From a virus, in the IMG/VR virus record IMGVR_UViG_3300035698_028846, positions 1 to 41,962 of that record: 41,962 nt of DNA, one strand, 5' to 3'. The notes beneath the pieces are model-generated. The model was not told the DNA's origin, did no database searches, and saw only the letters and a list, made by a program, of their open reading frames with translations. Position 1 is the stretch's first letter; every line of letters begins with the position of its first letter. The translations under genes and the position numbers were made by a program. Of this stretch, positions 18,045-26,598 are shown one piece after another.

Positions 18045-19108
18045 AACACACCTCCTGTGGTGGTTGCGATGTCGCGGTAGACTTGACGCCAGTCCTGCCA
18101 TCGCGTGGCCATGTCGTGTCGCCGGGCGTCCTTGAGACCCTCCACTTGCAATGTTCGCCGCAAATGATTGTCCTCGATCAGCCTGCGCAACGCTCTGTCC
18201 CACGCTTCTGGTGTGTGCTTAACCAGTAGGCCGTTGTGGCGGTTCTGGACTGTGCCTCGGTACGACACACAGTTGGATGCAATCACCGCGCATCCCCCCA
18301 GCCTCTTGCCCACGGCTCTAGCAGCACACCAGCCCTCGATCGGCTTGATGGGGCTCTTCGAGCGGTTGAACTGGTCATCTGGATCAAGCGGGGCACACAG
18401 GATGTCTGCCTGAGCAAGCATCTCCGGGTACTGGCTGTAGTGGACTGGTGGTAGGAACCCTACCCCAAGCCCTTCCAGGTAGTCAGGTAGATACCCTCCC
18501 ACCAGAAGAGTCACTTCTGGGTAGTCCTCCAGCAGTCCGGGTAGCACTTCCTTCAGTACCTCCCAGTCGCGATAGTGGGTCTTGGTTCCCGCTAGCATGA
18601 TGGTCAGCCCATCAATCTCGCGCTTTGCCTGCCTTGCCGCCGCAGTGAACTTGTCGTATTCGATGGCGTTGGGCAAAACGTAGACCGGCTTGCCGCCACT
18701 CTCCTGCCTTGCCAGCGCCGCCAGTGTCTTGGTTGTAACGGTGACGGCGTCCACGTGGGCGATGTAGGGCTTCCAGGTACGGCCTGCCACCACGTCGGCC
18801 TCGCGGTACCTGCCACTGTAGTCATCGTCTGCCTCGTAGACTACCTTGGCTCCGTGCACCCGTAGAGCGTTGATGAGGCTTTCGCCAGCGTCTGGGTCCA
18901 CGGCCAGGGACCTGTGTAGGACAACTATGTCATTGCCGAACACGGGCTCCACGTCGTTGGTTTGCAGGAGGGCTGCAGCTCTTCGTAGGGTCATCCACGC
19001 GCAACTCTCCCCGCTGTTGTTGTTTATGTACATGAACGGCATGGTGATGCGGTAGATTTCTACCGCGCCTGCCATTCGTTTATTGCCGATCAGCCCGAGA
19101 ATGTTCAA
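18041..19108 (-). CDS. GT-B glycosyltransferase (GT4-like) in tail module
   Basis: The 355-residue protein has a GT-B layout. The N-terminal Rossmann-like half includes VVYEADDDYSGRYREADVVAG and a VLPNAIEYDKF segment typical of the domain junction. The C-terminal nucleotide-sugar half has TIMLAGTKTHYRDWEVL, LLVGGYLPDYL, LAQADILCAPLD and KPIEGWCAARAVG, followed by GCAVIASNCVSYRGTVQNRHNGLLV, the usual GT4 donor-binding region. The start is TTG behind AAGGAG at long spacing, which may keep its level low. It is the only enzyme inside the head-tail block and overlaps the tail tube start by four bases, so the tail tube or a neighbouring virion protein is a likely acceptor. Sugar and acceptor are unknown. 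Confidence 0.85.
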   Translation of the reverse strand: MNILGLIGNKRMAGAVEIYRITMPFMYINNNSGESCAWMTLRRAAALLQTNDVEPVFGNDIVVLHRSLAVDPDAGESLINALRVHGAKVVYEADDDYSGRYREADVVAGRTWKPYIAHVDAVTVTTKTLAALARQESGGKPVYVLPNAIEYDKFTAAARQAKREIDGLTIMLAGTKTHYRDWEVLKEVLPGLLEDYPEVTLLVGGYLPDYLEGLGVGFLPPVHYSQYPEMLAQADILCAPLDPDDQFNRSKSPIKPIEGWCAARAVGKRLGGCAVIASNCVSYRGTVQNRHNGLLVKHTPEAWDRALRRLIEDNHLRRTLQVEGLKDARRHDMATRWQDWRQVYRDIATTTGGVL

Positions 19109-19116
19109 TTAGGTGT

Positions 19117-19758
19117 CTAGCTCCTTACCGTGATGACCTGCACCCACACTGCGCCACGCCAGATGTAGTCGTCGTCTGGCCCCCCACCCTCCCAACAGTG
19201 CGACTTTGCGACGTGGGCCTCCAGGGCTGTCTCGCCCAGGGTATCTGTCATCCCGCCGCACTGCCATCCATGCTCATTGTCGGGGCGCTGGCTCTCGCAG
19301 TAGTGCTCCAGCAGTGCCCGGATGAGGTTGGCCAGACGGAGCGACTCCTCCTGGCTTTGATCCGAGTCAATGAAGTATGCCTCGAACGTAAGCCTAAAGC
19401 GTCGCCACCACTGTCTCGACCCGCCGATCTCGTAGGGATTGCCAAGCCGCAGGCCCAGGTTGGTTGCTGAGCTCTCTACCGCGCTTGCCATGGTGTGTTT
19501 CCACCCATCCGACATATCGTCGGGATCGTTGCAGTGAATTGCTACATAACTTGACGGTATCGCCGTGGCTCCGGATAGGATCGTTGGGTCGTCCTGAAGC
19601 CTGCCTATTTTGACCAGGGATGGGGCCAACACCCGGGCTACCCCGTTTGCGTCCGTGTAAGTGAGCATTGTCACAAATTCGGACGGAATGTTGTCCACCA
19701 TCTTGTCCTGCAGGTGGGCCTTCAGGCTTAGGACCAGGTCACTTGCCAACTCACCCAT
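19117..19758 (-). CDS. Neck/tail-completion protein
   Basis: The 213-residue product follows the head adaptor gene with a short overlap and precedes the glycosyltransferase and tail tube genes. The N-terminus is helical (ELASDLVLSLKAHLQDKM). The middle has SSYVAIHCNDPDD and RQWWRRFRLTFEAYFID, strands like those of tail terminator or minor tail proteins. A helix with SQEESLRLANLIRALLEHYC follows, and the C-terminal WRGAVWVQVITVRS strand is typical of tail terminators (gpU-like). The position also fits a head-tail connector. ATG 19758 follows AGGAG. The assignment is by order and fold impression, not by an established motif. Confidence 0.6.
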   Translation of the reverse strand: MGELASDLVLSLKAHLQDKMVDNIPSEFVTMLTYTDANGVARVLAPSLVKIGRLQDDPTILSGATAIPSSYVAIHCNDPDDMSDGWKHTMASAVESSATNLGLRLGNPYEIGGSRQWWRRFRLTFEAYFIDSDQSQEESLRLANLIRALLEHYCESQRPDNEHGWQCGGMTDTLGETALEAHVAKSHCWEGGGPDDDYIWRGAVWVQVITVRS

Positions 19759-20443
19759 AGCGGTCTCCTACGGGCTGGATCTTCGAATACTGTGGCGGCT
19801 GGTGGGCCGCCAGGATCTCGTTGTATCGACTCAGATAGTGCTCAGCTAGACGCAGGAGAGGGTTGTCCTCTGGCTGGCCCGCCTCACGACGGGACTTGTA
19901 CTGGCCCAGGTTCCCGGCCTTGGTCGAGGCAGGCTCTAGCGACACGGCTGCTGCGTAGAGTTTGATGGCCTCCAGAGCCCACCTCGGGACCGTAATGAGC
20001 GAGCTGTCACCGACCACTGTTGGATAGTAGGCAACGTAGTGAAGCGTGACGGCTTGTGCATTCGCAGGGATGCGGGAGAAGCTGACCTTCCCGGTGGGCC
20101 ACATGATGTACCCCAGCGGGCTCGATGTCGTAGTACGACTGGTGCTAGACCAGGCTCTCCCGGGCCAGTATTCGAGCTTAGTCAGCCACGTGTTCTCTGT
20201 CCAGTACACAGCGTAGATGCCGGCGCCCTCTTCCTCCACGATGTCGGCGGGCAGGTCGAACTCGTAAGTTGACCCGTCCCCGTCTATCGGGAAGTCAGAC
20301 GCTACACCGGTGTGGGAGGCAGCAAACGCAACCAGGGCGTCGTTGACCGCGTCCAACAGCAGGTCTTCGTCGTACTTGCTGTGGCTGGGGTCCTTTAGCT
20401 TCCTCCCAATCTGTGTCTTTAGAGTAGCCCACGTGACCGACAT
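19751..20443 (-). CDS. Head-tail adaptor protein
   Basis: The 230-residue protein has the pattern of phage adaptor proteins that bind the portal ring. The N-terminal helix bundle (WATLKTQIGRKLKD, KYDEDLLLDAVNDALVAFAA) is followed by a beta hairpin domain (STYEFDLPADIVEEEG) and a region ending in a long helix (PRWALEAIKLYAAAVSLEPAS). A C-terminal tail continues to QPVGDRYG. It follows the capsid gene directly, starts at an ATG behind AGGAGG, and overlaps the next gene. This is the usual position of head-completion protein 1. Confidence 0.7.
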   Translation of the reverse strand: MSVTWATLKTQIGRKLKDPSHSKYDEDLLLDAVNDALVAFAASHTGVASDFPIDGDGSTYEFDLPADIVEEEGAGIYAVYWTENTWLTKLEYWPGRAWSSTSRTTTSSPLGYIMWPTGKVSFSRIPANAQAVTLHYVAYYPTVVGDSSLITVPRWALEAIKLYAAAVSLEPASTKAGNLGQYKSRREAGQPEDNPLLRLAEHYLSRYNEILAAHQPPQYSKIQPVGDRYG

Positions 20444-20455
20444 GGCCCCTCCTGC

Positions 20456-21808
20456 TTAGATGTTGACTACCTGTCCCAGCTTGCGGATCGGGCCGGCGTA
20501 GAAGTACACCTCGAACCGGCGTGGATACATCTGCTGGTACTTCATGTAGGCGTCCCACGAGAAGCGCCAGATGCTCTCGGTGTCGTCTACTGGGGCTGGG
20601 TTGTAGGTTTGTGGTGGCTGAAGCACCCCAGAAACTACACCGCGCGGGCCCTTGATGAACACGCAGGCGTGCACTGGTCGGGCGTGGGTCACGTACCCGA
20701 ACACGGTGCCTCCCAGGTCGGTCTGGTAGTAGTCCACAGTCACGGGCTCGGTGAAGCTGAGGTGCGTGCTGTCAACTACCTCGTGGATCTCACGGACGAT
20801 GTTCTCAGCGTGGTCGAACTTCACACCGTTGATCACTTCCAACGTGGTGTTGGCCGCTGGGCGGAACGTGTGCAACGTGACCAGGTCGCCGGCCTCGAAG
20901 CCCACGGAGCTCGCCACGTCGATGCTGTGGGTTGCGCCAGACTGGCCGACCATCCACACCCCGTCTACCTTGTCGGCCGCCAGGCCGGTGTCGGGATCAG
21001 GGGAGCCGTCGCCCAGTGCGATGCTGACTCCGATTGTGGTCTGAGTCTGGACTTCGCCGCAGTTCCACAGGGTCATGATCGGGTGCTGGGCGAAGCGGCA
21101 GCTCTCATACTCGCCAACCTCGTAGTTGACGGTCATCACGCCGTCCGTGTATTGCTTCCGAGAGAGGAACTCCCCGGAGTCGTTATCACGGATGGTGTAG
21201 ACGGCCGACGGCGAGGAGATGGCGATGATGGGGTCCTGCGAGGGATCAGCCTGGTAGTCCTTGCCCAAGTGCACCGCTCGGCAGACGTCCAGGTCGAACA
21301 CGTCGGTTGCATCCAGGTCGCCAAAGTCACTGGCGTTGCCTGCAAACATCACCATGGACTTGCGCAGGAAGGCGTTCCGGGCCAACAGGTCCAAAGAGCC
21401 GACCATGTGGGGAGCCAGGCGGTCGCCTATGATCCGGCGGAGGCCAGGCTGGCCGTTTTCCTTCCAGTAGGTGATGTAGTCGTCGTACTTGTGGAGCTGT
21501 ACCTTGTCGCCGTAGCGGGAAGCGGTGATTTCCAGCTGGCGGGAGTCCAGGTAGAGCTGGGGCAGCCAGATCGCCCGGTTGTCGAGGGTGGCGATGTTAT
21601 GCTCCGGATCCAGGACCTGGGTGAAGACCATCTTGCCGGCTCGCTGCGCCAGCAAATTCACGCCATAGGTCACCATCCCATAGAAAAGGGACTTGAACCG
21701 GAATGCCTCGAGCAACTCAGGGACGTAGACTGTCCGCTGGTTCTTGTCGAAGTCCTCCCACGGCGTGTCGCCGTAGTAGGTATCGAACCCTGTATTTGGA
21801 TATGCCAT
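20456..21808 (-). CDS. Major capsid protein
   Basis: The 450-residue protein lies directly after the scaffold gene and has a strong ribosome site (AAGGAGG before ATG 21808). The N-terminus has helices such as VPELLEAFRFKSLFYGMVTYG and an arm-like first 30 residues. The middle includes a helix and loop region (YKENGQ-type, then RRIIGDRLAPHMVGSLDLLARNAFLR), consistent with the HK97 fold spine helix. Residues about 235-345 look like an inserted beta domain (SIALGDGSPDPDTGLA, HSIDVASSVGFEAGDLVTLHTF), common in larger capsid proteins. The end, YPRRFEVYFYAGPIRKLGQVVNI, resembles N4-gp56-type capsid proteins. No protease gene is visible, and the arm may not be cleaved. Confidence 0.85.
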   Translation of the reverse strand: MAYPNTGFDTYYGDTPWEDFDKNQRTVYVPELLEAFRFKSLFYGMVTYGVNLLAQRAGKMVFTQVLDPEHNIATLDNRAIWLPQLYLDSRQLEITASRYGDKVQLHKYDDYITYWKENGQPGLRRIIGDRLAPHMVGSLDLLARNAFLRKSMVMFAGNASDFGDLDATDVFDLDVCRAVHLGKDYQADPSQDPIIAISSPSAVYTIRDNDSGEFLSRKQYTDGVMTVNYEVGEYESCRFAQHPIMTLWNCGEVQTQTTIGVSIALGDGSPDPDTGLAADKVDGVWMVGQSGATHSIDVASSVGFEAGDLVTLHTFRPAANTTLEVINGVKFDHAENIVREIHEVVDSTHLSFTEPVTVDYYQTDLGGTVFGYVTHARPVHACVFIKGPRGVVSGVLQPPQTYNPAPVDDTESIWRFSWDAYMKYQQMYPRRFEVYFYAGPIRKLGQVVNI

Positions 21809-21868
21809 CGTTATGCCTCCTTACTTGTGATGTTGATTCCCGGATGCGAAGGCACGTGTTGGCTAAGA

Positions 21869-22588
21869 CTACCCCTTAAAGGTACTAGAAGCCGCGTACC
21901 ACTGCTCCCGGAGCTCTGTGAACCGCGTCATATCGCCTTCCTTCAGAGCCAGGGTCATTTCATCAGCCAGAGTGTCGGTGTTGATCTTCTGGCTGGCCGG
22001 GGGTGATGCTGGCGGACGCGAGCCCTGCGCTTTCGCATGGGCAGCGGCCTGTGCCGTTGGCACGAATTGCTCGGATAGTACCTGCATCTTTGCGCGGAAG
22101 TCATCCGCGTCTGTGGCCTTCGGAAGCGCCCCTGCCGTCAGTAGTGGGGCCAGACCAGGGAACTCAGCCGCGATGATGCGTAGCTGCTCGATCTCCTGTG
22201 CCTGGGCGTCCAACTGCTGTTGAAGCGTGGTCGCCTGTCCTTGAGCCTGGGCCAACTCGTCCCTGGCCCCTCCGAGCTCTCCCTCGTACTTGGACTTGAC
22301 GTCGTCGTCGGTGAAGGCTACATCGCTGAGCCGCTCAATCTCTGCTGTGAGGGTTGCGCTCTCGTCCTTCAGATCAGCAATCGTCTTGTCCAGTCCCGAC
22401 TGAATCTTGCGCTGCTCTGCCAATGAGGCGTCGCGTTCCGCAATTACCTGTTGCAAGGCCGGGGTGTTGTCACTAGCCGGTGGTGCGCTAACGCCTACCA
22501 GTGGGGCCGCAGCGGGGGCGGTGACGCCCTCTCCACTTTCCCCGGCAGTCGGTGGGGCACTCTGTCCAGTGGTTCCATCCTCCTTCAT
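21869..22588 (-). CDS. Scaffolding protein
   Basis: The 239-residue protein has the classic scaffold layout. The N-terminus is disordered and Pro/Ala/Gly-rich (1-45). A long acidic coiled coil follows (about 45-140, e.g. LDKTIADLKDESATLTAEIERL then ARDELAQAQGQATTLQQQL), then a linker. The short helical C-terminus (DTLADEMTLALKEGDMTRFTELREQW) is of the type that contacts the capsid protein. It sits between portal and capsid genes and has a strong AAAGGAGG site. It would be expelled or degraded before DNA packaging, and no protease was found in the window. Confidence 0.85.
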   Translation of the reverse strand: MKEDGTTGQSAPPTAGESGEGVTAPAAAPLVGVSAPPASDNTPALQQVIAERDASLAEQRKIQSGLDKTIADLKDESATLTAEIERLSDVAFTDDDVKSKYEGELGGARDELAQAQGQATTLQQQLDAQAQEIEQLRIIAAEFPGLAPLLTAGALPKATDADDFRAKMQVLSEQFVPTAQAAAHAKAQGSRPPASPPASQKINTDTLADEMTLALKEGDMTRFTELREQWYAASSTFKG

Positions 22589-22591
22589 TGC

Positions 22592-24082
22592 CTATTCCTC
22601 CTTTGATGCTTTCGGTGTCGGAGCGGTGGGCCTGTTCATTCCTGCCTGCTCCCCCTGTGAGCCTGCGCCCCCGAAGGGGTTACTCCCAGCAGCGGGACCA
22701 AGCGTTGCCTGGTACTCCATCCACTCTTTGATAAGGTTCATCGCCGTCTTGGTGTCACGAATGTCGCCAATCCGGTCAAGCGCTGTCTCTGGATCTATGA
22801 GACCGGCATTGAGCCGTAGAATGAGTTCGTTGATCAACTGGTCGCGGCCACGGGGCATGATCGGTGCCCACTCTTGCCAGATGCGGATATTGCGTAGGTC
22901 GGCCTGCGTGACGCCCCCAATCCCCTTGTCTGCGCAGATTGCAAGTATGTGGCGAGCAACCTGGTTCAGGCCCGATGTCCACAGCGTCCTCTCCTGCCGG
23001 ATGTGTACCAGCAACGGGATCATCCGCAGTGCCAGGGTCAGACCCGAGCGCTGACTGCCTTCGTCAATGCCAAAGCAGACTGGCGGGCAGTAGGCCTCGG
23101 TGCGTGCCAGGTTCATAAGCTCCGTAGCCCACGTGATTGTCGCCACGTTGGGCTGAATGCCGGTGGGGTATGTGATCTCTGGCGGGTCCATCCCGGGGGC
23201 GGACGTTCCCAGGTCAAGGACCGTGATGCCATGGGCTAGCTGCCGCAGCGTTATCTTCCTGGCATTCTTGACTGCCGGCAGCATGCGGGCGTTCTCGCTC
23301 ACGATATCACCGACGTCGGCGAACCGCTCGTTGATCTCCTGGGCAATATCGTCTTTCCCCTCTAGCAGGGAAACGCCGTAGAACTCGCCCACTCGGATGT
23401 GGGGAATGTAGGTGTAGGGCACTATGCCGCCTATTGGAGTGCCTGACAGGGCATGCCCCCCCCACTTCGCCAGTGTGCCGTCTACGCTGATCTCGTAGCT
23501 GTCCTTCTTCCAGTGTTCCTGGTAAAGTGCGTGGTCGGAGCTAACCTCCGCCTGGTACATTAGCCTTGCCTGCAACTTAGTGATCTCAAAGCAGATGATG
23601 GCTTCCAGGAGCTGCCAGTATTGGGTGGGGGCGGATACAGGGAAGAAGTACTCTGGCATCACGTGATCAATGCGGATCGGCAGCCGGCTCTCGTCTTCCA
23701 GGGTGGCGTCGAAGGCTGCTCCGTAGACACAGCCTCCCAGGATCTGAGTGATTAGACCACCCTCTTGCTGCAGGGCACGGCCGCTGTTCTCGGTCCACAC
23801 TCGGTTGACAATGTCCGTGAGCTTGGCCGCCGTGTCTCGTTGCTCGGTGCTAGAACCACGACCCCAGGGCTCTACTATGGCGGTTACCAGGGGATCGTTG
23901 CCGTCCTGCACCTCGCCGAACAAGAAGCCGGCGTGGAGCATACAGACCATGTTGAACGGATTGAGTTTCAGCGGGTATTTGGCCGTGCTGTCGCTGCTTG
24001 AGATGGGATCGTCCAGCCAGCTCCCATCAAAGTGCTGCCAGAACGCCCAGTACTTTGCCCTCTGGTCCCCCCAGAGGGACAT
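22592..24082 (-). CDS. Portal protein
   Basis: The 496-residue product matches the portal layout of the SPP1 gp6-like group: an N-terminal segment (YPLKLNPFNMVCMLHAGFLFGE), a beta-rich wing (CVYGAAFDATLEDESRLPIRIDHVMPEYFFPV), then a helical stem and crown (ERFADVGDIVSENARMLPAV, TALRMIPLL-like helices, RDQLINELILRLNAGLID). The C-terminus is Gly/Pro-rich. ATG 24082 is chosen because it follows GGGGAG by six bases and lies just after the stop of the upstream small gene. An in-frame GTG further upstream (24145) would overlap that gene. The portal forms the 12-fold ring through which DNA enters and leaves the head. Confidence 0.85.
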   Translation of the reverse strand: MSLWGDQRAKYWAFWQHFDGSWLDDPISSSDSTAKYPLKLNPFNMVCMLHAGFLFGEVQDGNDPLVTAIVEPWGRGSSTEQRDTAAKLTDIVNRVWTENSGRALQQEGGLITQILGGCVYGAAFDATLEDESRLPIRIDHVMPEYFFPVSAPTQYWQLLEAIICFEITKLQARLMYQAEVSSDHALYQEHWKKDSYEISVDGTLAKWGGHALSGTPIGGIVPYTYIPHIRVGEFYGVSLLEGKDDIAQEINERFADVGDIVSENARMLPAVKNARKITLRQLAHGITVLDLGTSAPGMDPPEITYPTGIQPNVATITWATELMNLARTEAYCPPVCFGIDEGSQRSGLTLALRMIPLLVHIRQERTLWTSGLNQVARHILAICADKGIGGVTQADLRNIRIWQEWAPIMPRGRDQLINELILRLNAGLIDPETALDRIGDIRDTKTAMNLIKEWMEYQATLGPAAGSNPFGGAGSQGEQAGMNRPTAPTPKASKEE

Positions 24083-24098
24083 GGGATACTCCCCGGGA

Positions 24099-24341
24099 TC
24101 AGGAAGTGTCGGTGTTCGAGAGAATACTGTTCTTTGCACTCTCACTCTCCTGGAGAACTTGGATGGATATGCTCCCCCCAGTCAGAAGGGAGATAACCTT
24201 GGGCAGCGGATACCAACGCTTGAGCAGATGGTCAAACACCTGCACGCCGTCAGGGGTGAGCCTTAAGCCGAACCGGGACAGGCTCCCGTTCTCACGGCGG
24301 TAATATAGTGCGTCTCGTTTGCCGATGTAGAATTTGCCCAT
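24099..24341 (-). CDS. Small unknown protein before portal, 80 aa
   Basis: A short frame reads MGKFYIGKRDALYYRRENG then SRFGLRLTPDGVQVFDHLLKRWYPLP, with a C-terminal tail rich in Ser. The first half is basic and beta-like, with no membrane segment. It is the first gene after a leftward promoter and leader hairpin, and ends 16 bases before the portal start. No Shine-Dalgarno sequence is visible, and a TTG at 24353 is an alternative start. The gene fills its gap with ordinary amino-acid use, so it is probably real, but its function is unknown. Confidence 0.5.
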   Translation of the reverse strand: MGKFYIGKRDALYYRRENGSLSRFGLRLTPDGVQVFDHLLKRWYPLPKVISLLTGGSISIQVLQESESAKNSILSNTDTS

Positions 24342-24354
24342 AATAAAACACAAT

Positions 24355-24391
24355 AGAGGCCAGCAGCCGATACTCTCGGCAACTGGCCTCT
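24355..24391 (-). terminator. Leader hairpin, terminator- or attenuator-like
   Basis: AGAGGCCAG (24355-24363) and CTGGCCTCT (24383-24391) are a perfect 9-bp inverted repeat. Inside lies a second stem, CCGA/TCGG. On the minus strand the stem is followed by ATTGTGTTTTATT, a moderately U-rich tract, while the plus-strand side has none. It lies in the leader between the promoter at 24451-24479 and the head genes, so it could attenuate that promoter or mark readthrough control. Confidence 0.65.
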
Positions 24392-24450
24392 GTATACTTG
24401 CGGACTCTTAGCAGAAAACAGATGGCCTGCGCATGTGTAGAACTACCCAC

Positions 24451-24479
24451 ATTTTACCATGAGTTGTAACTTTTGTCAA
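24451..24479 (-). promoter_or_regulatory. Leftward sigma70-type promoter for head-tail genes
   Basis: On the minus strand TTGACA (24474-24479) and TAAAAT (24451-24456) are separated by 17 bases, the ideal sigma70 geometry with a perfect -35 box. The -35 contains the stop codon of the small gene upstream. Transcription would begin about 24444 and run through a leader of about 90 bases into the portal, scaffold and capsid genes. Confidence 0.75.
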
Positions 24480-24661
24480 GGGCTACCTGGGGCGGACATC
24501 ACATTTTGCTCTGGCTCCACCTTCGCTACCTTCACAATGTGGTCTTGGTGCACAAATACCAGCCAGCGGCCCGGCTCCCCCAGTATTCGCCGCAGGGTTG
24601 CCAGGTCGCTCTCTGCCACTCCCATTGCTTGGAGTGCTGCTAGAATGGCTGGCTCGAGCAC
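24476..24661 (-). CDS. Small unknown protein, 61 aa
   Basis: The frame most likely starts at GTG 24661, right after the stop of the previous gene (TAGCGTG) and 13 bases behind GGAG. A longer in-frame form from 24751 would overlap that gene by about 90 bases and is rejected. The product has a helix (LEPAILAALQAMGVAESDLATLRRIL) followed by strands (GRWLVFVHQDHIVKVAKV). Its function is unknown. The last codons overlap the -35 box of the head-gene promoter. Confidence 0.5.
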   Translation of the reverse strand: MLEPAILAALQAMGVAESDLATLRRILGEPGRWLVFVHQDHIVKVAKVEPEQNVMSAPGSP

Positions 24662-24662
24662 G

Positions 24663-24941
24663 CTAGGCCAACAGCTCCTGTACCAGGGCACCGGCGTAGA
24701 CGTTACCTTCCCCGATAGCGAAGTTATCCAGGACCCTGGGCGCGGCCTCATTCAGGTCCTCGAGTGCCTCCGGGTTTCCCTGCAACTGGCAGAGGGCTTC
24801 GTGGCCCGCCTGAACGATGGCGTCCAGGGGGTCGTCCTCGCTGAGTGGGCCGTCAATCTGCGTGACCTCGGCCAGTGCCCCGCCCAGTACTGCCGCCTGC
24901 AGAATTACTACTTGCATCTCATCCATTTTGTCACCCATCAT
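24663..24941 (-). CDS. Small acidic helical protein, 92 aa
   Basis: The product is about 91-92 residues, starting at one of two adjacent ATGs behind AGGAGG. It is acidic and helical (MDEMQVVILQAAVLGGALAEV, LDAIVQAGHEALCQLQGNPEALEDLNEAAPRVLDNF) with no Cys cluster or membrane segment. It follows the large terminase gene with a gap of 10 bases. It could be a packaging or head accessory protein, but no family was recognised. Confidence 0.6.
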   Translation of the reverse strand: MMGDKMDEMQVVILQAAVLGGALAEVTQIDGPLSEDDPLDAIVQAGHEALCQLQGNPEALEDLNEAAPRVLDNFAIGEGNVYAGALVQELLA

Positions 24942-24951
24942 CTCCTCCTTG

Positions 24952-26598
24952 TTACCTATGTCTTCCAGCGTTACGCCGCGCTACACGGGGATTGCGTTGT
25001 CTATTGCTGCGGCCTCGCGGCCCGGAGGGCTGCATGTCTTGTTCTTCGTCCCCGGCCTCTTGCTCATCAATGAGGAACAGGCGGTTCATTACCCCGCCAA
25101 TCATAAACAGGCATGATGCAACGTCCTGTTTCAACTTCTTGTCTGGCATACGCCAGTTGGCGAGCTGCATCCAGATACCCTGTACCTTCTTGGGCATTAG
25201 GAGCAGGACCTTACCAAGGATCAGCTTGAGAGCCAAAACCATCTGCATCTTCTGATGCTGCATGTTCAGGCCCTCCATCAGTAGCCCGCGCTGAGCGAAC
25301 ACCAGCTCGTCAAAGCCCTTCTGGACACCGGTGGCGTCGAAGGCTGCCCAGATCGGCTTGTAGGCTCTGTACCACTCGTCCATCTGGTTGATGAAGGGCC
25401 AGTAGGAGCCCCTCCCGTCAATCCAGTGAAACGCCGCCAGTTCTGCCGGCACATGCGGGAATCCTGTGACCTTTATCACCATCACCACGGCGCTGTTGCG
25501 GTGTGGCGGGGTACCCTGGCCGGGGTCTCCTACCAGGATGTAGCGGTCGAATGGACTGGCGGGCGTGACCCACTTGGTAACGCCAGCGCCCTGCGCCTCG
25601 GCCCGCTCATAGCCGGGCAGGTCGTTCGCCTGCGCGGACTCCATCATGTCGTCCAGTCCCGTGCACTGGCACGGCTTCAGCAACTCTCGAGTGAACTCTT
25701 TCCCCTTCGGGAGAGGGCGCTCAGACAACATCAGCTGCCGGCGCTTCTCTGGATCCTTGATGCGCCGTCCCATCGCGGCTATCTGGTCTGCCGTCAGGTA
25801 CGGGTTGTCGTAGGTGGTCGCCAGGATGGACATGTAGTACTGGGGCAGCTCCTCGGCCATGTCGAAGCGTTCCCACAACTCGGGGTCGTAGTCGGCGGTG
25901 CTCATCACAATGAGCTTGCCCAGCCGCCTGCGGCCGCCAATCTGGCCACGCATGCGTGAGCCAAGGTTGACCAGCAGCTCGTCCAGGTCGGTGTGGGCCA
26001 CTTCGTTGAGCTTGCCTGCCTCGTCTACGATCGCAACGTCACCAGACCAAGACAGGATTTTGCGCCCCTGCTCGTCGGCGCTCATGAACTCAATGGAGGA
26101 GCCGTTGTAGAAGACAATCTTGGGGTAGGGACGCTCCACCATCTTGACGATCATCTGGCTAACCCAGGTGGGGCGCTCGTCGCGGTTGTCATAGTCCACC
26201 AGTTCCTGGCGGATGGCGTCATACATCTGCTTTGACTGCCAGCCCACCGGGGCAAGGTCCATGGCCTTGAAGTTGGGGACCATGCAGCACCAATAGCAGA
26301 GAATGGCCCCAACGCCTACGGTCTTGCCGCTCCCAAAGCCAGCGATGATGGTCGCATCAAGGCGTCTATCGTGGGCGACGGCTAGCTGCCAGGGCAGGGG
26401 TATCCAGGGCACGTACTCATTTGGCTTCAGGTCCCAGTCGTCTGGAGACTTTCCTACCAAGCCTGGGCGCGGGACGCCATGGATGGGCGCGAAGTAGTGG
26501 CCAGTGAACGCGGCCATGCCACCGGTATCCAACTTGGTGGCAGCCTCCATCACCTGCCTGTCTGTGTCAGTTAGTTTGTAGCGCCCGCCATAAGCCAT
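24952..26598 (-). CDS. terL: Terminase large subunit
   Basis: The 548-residue protein has both enzyme domains of a large terminase. In the ATPase part, GFGSGKT (87-93) is Walker A and VAIVDEAG (188-195) is Walker B with the catalytic Glu. The likely coupling motif is VMSTADY (231-237). In the RNase H-like nuclease part, acidic residues lie in ILVGDPGQG (D358), AAFDATG (D421) and KLKQDVASC (D492). The C-terminus is basic and Arg/Asn-rich. ATG 26598 is behind AGGAGG. It pumps DNA into the capsid through the portal and cuts it. No small terminase subunit was recognised beside it. Confidence 0.92.
   Translation of the reverse strand: MAYGGRYKLTDTDRQVMEAATKLDTGGMAAFTGHYFAPIHGVPRPGLVGKSPDDWDLKPNEYVPWIPLPWQLAVAHDRRLDATIIAGFGSGKTVGVGAILCYWCCMVPNFKAMDLAPVGWQSKQMYDAIRQELVDYDNRDERPTWVSQMIVKMVERPYPKIVFYNGSSIEFMSADEQGRKILSWSGDVAIVDEAGKLNEVAHTDLDELLVNLGSRMRGQIGGRRRLGKLIVMSTADYDPELWERFDMAEELPQYYMSILATTYDNPYLTADQIAAMGRRIKDPEKRRQLMLSERPLPKGKEFTRELLKPCQCTGLDDMMESAQANDLPGYERAEAQGAGVTKWVTPASPFDRYILVGDPGQGTPPHRNSAVVMVIKVTGFPHVPAELAAFHWIDGRGSYWPFINQMDEWYRAYKPIWAAFDATGVQKGFDELVFAQRGLLMEGLNMQHQKMQMVLALKLILGKVLLLMPKKVQGIWMQLANWRMPDKKLKQDVASCLFMIGGVMNRLFLIDEQEAGDEEQDMQPSGPRGRSNRQRNPRVARRNAGRHR

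Noticed and set aside
18045-18203. N-terminal extension of the tail tube protein
   Set aside because: It is the antisense-like out-of-frame read of the glycosyltransferase gene (Arg/His-rich), while ATG 18044 has a perfect Shine-Dalgarno sequence.
24083-24145. Upstream GTG start for the portal gene
   Set aside because: It overlaps the preceding small gene by 47 bases; ATG 24082 follows GGGGAG at ideal spacing and just after that gene's stop.
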